From positions 1 to 6,756 of the forward strand of contig CABTXO010000089.1 in the NCBI GenBank assembly GCA_902488725.1: a stretch of DNA of 6,756 nucleotides, given 5' to 3'. The notes beneath the pieces were generated by a model. That model did no database searches, was not told the origin of the DNA, and saw only the letters and a program-made list of their open reading frames with translations. Of the stretch, positions 4,564-6,756 are shown piece after piece. This stretch comes from an uncultured Bacteroidales bacterium (GTDB taxonomy: Bacteria; Bacteroidota; Bacteroidia; Bacteroidales; UBA932). How positions within the stretch are numbered: the stretch's first letter is position 1; each line of letters opens with the position of its first letter. Both the position numbers and the translations under genes were made by a program.

Positions 4564-6657
4564 ATGAAAAAAATATTTTACATGTTCGCAGCGATGCTCC
4601 TGGCCGGAGCCTGCAGCAAGACCCTGGAAACCCCGGCTCCGCTTGTGTCGGAAGACGGAACGGTGGAAGGGGCGAAGGTGACCGTGGATTTCACGGTACC
4701 GATTCCTCCGCAGACCCGCGGCGCCATGGGCAAGAATCCCATCCTGGACGGCGACATGTACGTGCTCGTCTTCAACAAGAACCAGGTGTTGAAGGATTTT
4801 GCCAAAGCCACCCTCCAGGAAGTTTCAGCCCGTCCCTCGAAAAACGGCGAGGAACATCTGGGCACCTTTACCGTGGAGTTGAACTTGGCCAAGGCCTGGC
4901 GGTCAGTCCATTTCATCGCCAACTGCCCGATTGCCGAAAGGCCCTCCGTGAGCGTGGGCGAAGCGGCCGTGCTCGGCTCGATCGTCTCCACGAACGGGGA
5001 TGCCGCCTACTGGCAGCGCTACGTGTTTGAAGACGGAATCGACGGCTACACCTACGCAGGCGGAAGACTCGCTGGCAAACCCTGGTTTAATGGCAATGAC
5101 AACTTCACATATGCCCCAGACGAACAATCCTATTCATATCCGGATGACGGAAAAACCATCACAGTCAACAAAGGCGACTACATCGACCGGAACGGATTGA
5201 AGATTCTCACGAACAGGGGCTATTTCGCTTCCCAGGAAATGCAGGACGCGCTCGACAAGATCCCGCTCGTGCGGAATTTCGCCCGGATCACGGTCTCGAA
5301 GGGAACGGGAAGCAATTTCACGCCCAGTGCGTTCGCCCTCGCCTACACGCCGACCGCAGGCTATGTCGCCCCGAACGACGTCACCAAGAACACCCTGGCC
5401 GAAAACTGGGGGTTCGTGTCCAGTTATCTGCCTGCGACGGTCAAGACGACCCTGCCGACGATGAGCGGAGTTGCGAGCACCGGATACGTCCCCAACATGC
5501 CGGCATCTGCCGACATCAGCGCCACGGCACCGAAAACCTTTGTTTCGGTCGACAATCCGGATGACAACGGAGCCTACATGTACGAGCGCTCCGCCGACAT
5601 GCAAGGGAAGGATGCGACCTGCATCATCGTAAAAGGTGCTTTGGATGGGGTAACGGGCGACCGCTGGTTCAAGATTCAACTTGCGGATGCGGACGGAGCC
5701 TACTTCAATGTGTACCGCGGCGTGACCTACAACATTGCCATCGGCACCATCACGGGCTCGGACGGTTACGCAACTGCCGCCGAGGCCTTCGCCAATGCCG
5801 CCGTCGGTGATCTTTCGGATTCCCCGGAAACGGCCAACCTGACTGAAATTTCCGATGACAAGGGCACGACGCTCACGGTCAGTTCGATCGACGACTTCAG
5901 CCTTGAGGGCAGTACGACTTACAAGGTGCTGTTCTACCGTCTGAAGCAAGAAGGAGTCACACCCAGCCCGACAAATTCGGTGACCTTGACCGTGCAGCAC
6001 ATTTCTGCGCACCATGCCATTGCCACGGACGGGCTGACCGGCCAACCGTACAACGGTACCGGGACCATCACCCTTCCGAACGGCGTGGTTTCCGCCAGCA
6101 CACCTCCTGATAACGAAGCGGGCTGGTACTATGCAGTGGTACCCCTGACGGGTTCCGAGAGTACTACGAAACTGAGCAAGGTGATCGTGGAAGGACCGAC
6201 GAAAGCAAACCCGGAGAAGAAACTCAAACGGACGGTCAGCTACCGCGTCCTGACCACGCAAAAGCTGGGACTTGCGGCGACCCCGATCTCCCCTGCGACC
6301 GGTCACCAGACCACGCTCACCCTGACCCTCCCGCAGGATCTGCCCTACTCGATGTTCCCGCTCATCTTCAAGATCGAGGCGGACCAGAACAACCTGAATC
6401 CGGTCACGGCCAACATCCCGGTCGAAGCGGGTTCTACCACCTTCGACGGACAGACCAAGCAGACTTTCTACTTCCTGTACACGGTGGACTACTCCGACTA
6501 CTACAAGGTCGCGACGAACACTTACACCAACGTGAAAAACCTTGTCTTCAAGACCACCAAGACCAGCACCAACCCGCTCAGGATCAAGGTAACGGACAAG
6601 GGAGGTTATTTCAAGTCCGACGATGGAAGCGCGGTCGTGAACGTAACGGTGAACTAA
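4564..6657 (+). CDS. DUF4906-like fimbrial lipoprotein with C-terminal beta-sandwich extension
   Basis: The signal peptide ends LLAGAC with Cys17. The N-terminal FimB/Mfa2-like beta part includes VTVDFTVP followed by QTRGAMG (Arg52), a strand MYVLVFNKN and VHFIANCP. The motifs PLVRNFARITV (234-244), YMYERS (338-343), a CIIVKG strand, YFNVYRG and TYNIAIGTITG (380-398), then GYATAAEAF (401-409), occur in the order I associate with Bacteroides proteins annotated DUF4906 or fimbrial tip/accessory subunit. From about residue 420 the protein continues as repeated beta strands, probably two Ig-like domains. The last of these has FPLIFKIEAD (598-607) and FYFLYTVDYSDYY, and the product ends in a VNVTVN strand. 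It follows the lectin-like gene by 21 nt and is the last gene of the apparent operon. A role as pilus accessory or tip-associated subunit is inferred from family and context; a membrane anchor role is possible because the lipobox is intact. Confidence 0.8.
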   Translation: MKKIFYMFAAMLLAGACSKTLETPAPLVSEDGTVEGAKVTVDFTVPIPPQTRGAMGKNPILDGDMYVLVFNKNQVLKDFAKATLQEVSARPSKNGEEHLGTFTVELNLAKAWRSVHFIANCPIAERPSVSVGEAAVLGSIVSTNGDAAYWQRYVFEDGIDGYTYAGGRLAGKPWFNGNDNFTYAPDEQSYSYPDDGKTITVNKGDYIDRNGLKILTNRGYFASQEMQDALDKIPLVRNFARITVSKGTGSNFTPSAFALAYTPTAGYVAPNDVTKNTLAENWGFVSSYLPATVKTTLPTMSGVASTGYVPNMPASADISATAPKTFVSVDNPDDNGAYMYERSADMQGKDATCIIVKGALDGVTGDRWFKIQLADADGAYFNVYRGVTYNIAIGTITGSDGYATAAEAFANAAVGDLSDSPETANLTEISDDKGTTLTVSSIDDFSLEGSTTYKVLFYRLKQEGVTPSPTNSVTLTVQHISAHHAIATDGLTGQPYNGTGTITLPNGVVSASTPPDNEAGWYYAVVPLTGSESTTKLSKVIVEGPTKANPEKKLKRTVSYRVLTTQKLGLAATPISPATGHQTTLTLTLPQDLPYSMFPLIFKIEADQNNLNPVTANIPVEAGSTTFDGQTKQTFYFLYTVDYSDYYKVATNTYTNVKNLVFKTTKTSTNPLRIKVTDKGGYFKSDDGSAVVNVTVN

Positions 6658-6680
6658 ATCCTTGAACCCACATTCTGCAA

Positions 6681-6729
6681 TCCCGCCCCCGCCGGCGGCA
6701 GGAGGCCGCGGGAGGTGTTTCTCCCTCCC
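6681..6729 (+). terminator. GC-rich hairpin region after the operon, weak terminator candidate
   Basis: TCCCGC (6681-6686) can pair with GCGGGA (6708-6713), enclosing the palindrome CCGCCGGCGG (6689-6698). Alternatively GGGAGG (6710-6715) can pair with CCTCCC (6724-6729) over an 8-nt loop. The two outer pairings share bases and exclude each other. Neither is followed by a T run, so a classical intrinsic terminator is not shown. The position 24 nt after the last stop codon is the main support. No gene is seen from 6658 to the end. Confidence 0.3.
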
Positions 6730-6756
6730 TAGCCAGCCCGGCCGAGCACACGAGTG

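Noticed and set aside
5134..6306. 390-codon open frame on the minus strand
   Set aside because: It is antisense to the DUF4906-like gene, with Arg-rich low-information composition and no recognisable motif.

Overview
This window looks like part of a Bacteroidota genome, most likely a gut-type Bacteroidales with fairly high GC coding DNA. The evidence is a run of lipoprotein genes with Bacteroidales-style signal peptides (MKK..., lipobox Cys at residue 17-22) that resemble the FimA/Mfa family of type V pilus subunits. There is also a candidate Bacteroidota -7 promoter box (TAnnTTTG) and a small MKxxYxKP-type peptide gene of a kind common in this phylum. I cannot name the genus from sequence alone.

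Layout. Bases 1-308 are non-coding and AT-rich (about 38% GC over 1-300 by hand count, clearly lower than the genes). They hold a perfect 12-bp palindrome (75-86), a -7-like box (127-134), an imperfect inverted repeat (185-208), a bulged hairpin (214-251) and two tandem copies of a 14-bp A-rich unit (272-299) just ahead of the first start codon. Four genes on the + strand then follow with gaps of 13, 12 and 21 nt, so they are very likely one operon: a 56-residue acidic peptide (309-479), a 531-residue fimbrillin-like lipoprotein (493-2088), an 813-residue multi-domain fimbrial protein ending in a lectin-like module (2101-4542), and a 697-residue fimbrial protein of DUF4906-like type (4564-6657). 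The last 99 bases are GC-rich with hairpin potential and no recognisable gene.

How the genes fit together. In type V pili, subunits are exported as lipoproteins, moved to the outer membrane, trimmed after an arginine near the N-terminus, and joined by strand exchange. All three large proteins have a lipobox and an arginine 25-35 residues after it, as expected for substrates of that route. The lectin-like C-terminus of the 813-aa protein suggests a tip or adhesin subunit. The 531-aa and 697-aa proteins are plausible accessory or stalk-associated subunits. A clear anchor gene (FimB/Mfa2) and a processing protease are not visible, so the locus may continue beyond the window. The role of the small peptide is unknown. 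The most original points are this short unlisted gene, the ordered repeats and palindromes in the leader, and the lectin-like module; the fimbrial genes themselves belong to a known superfamily.
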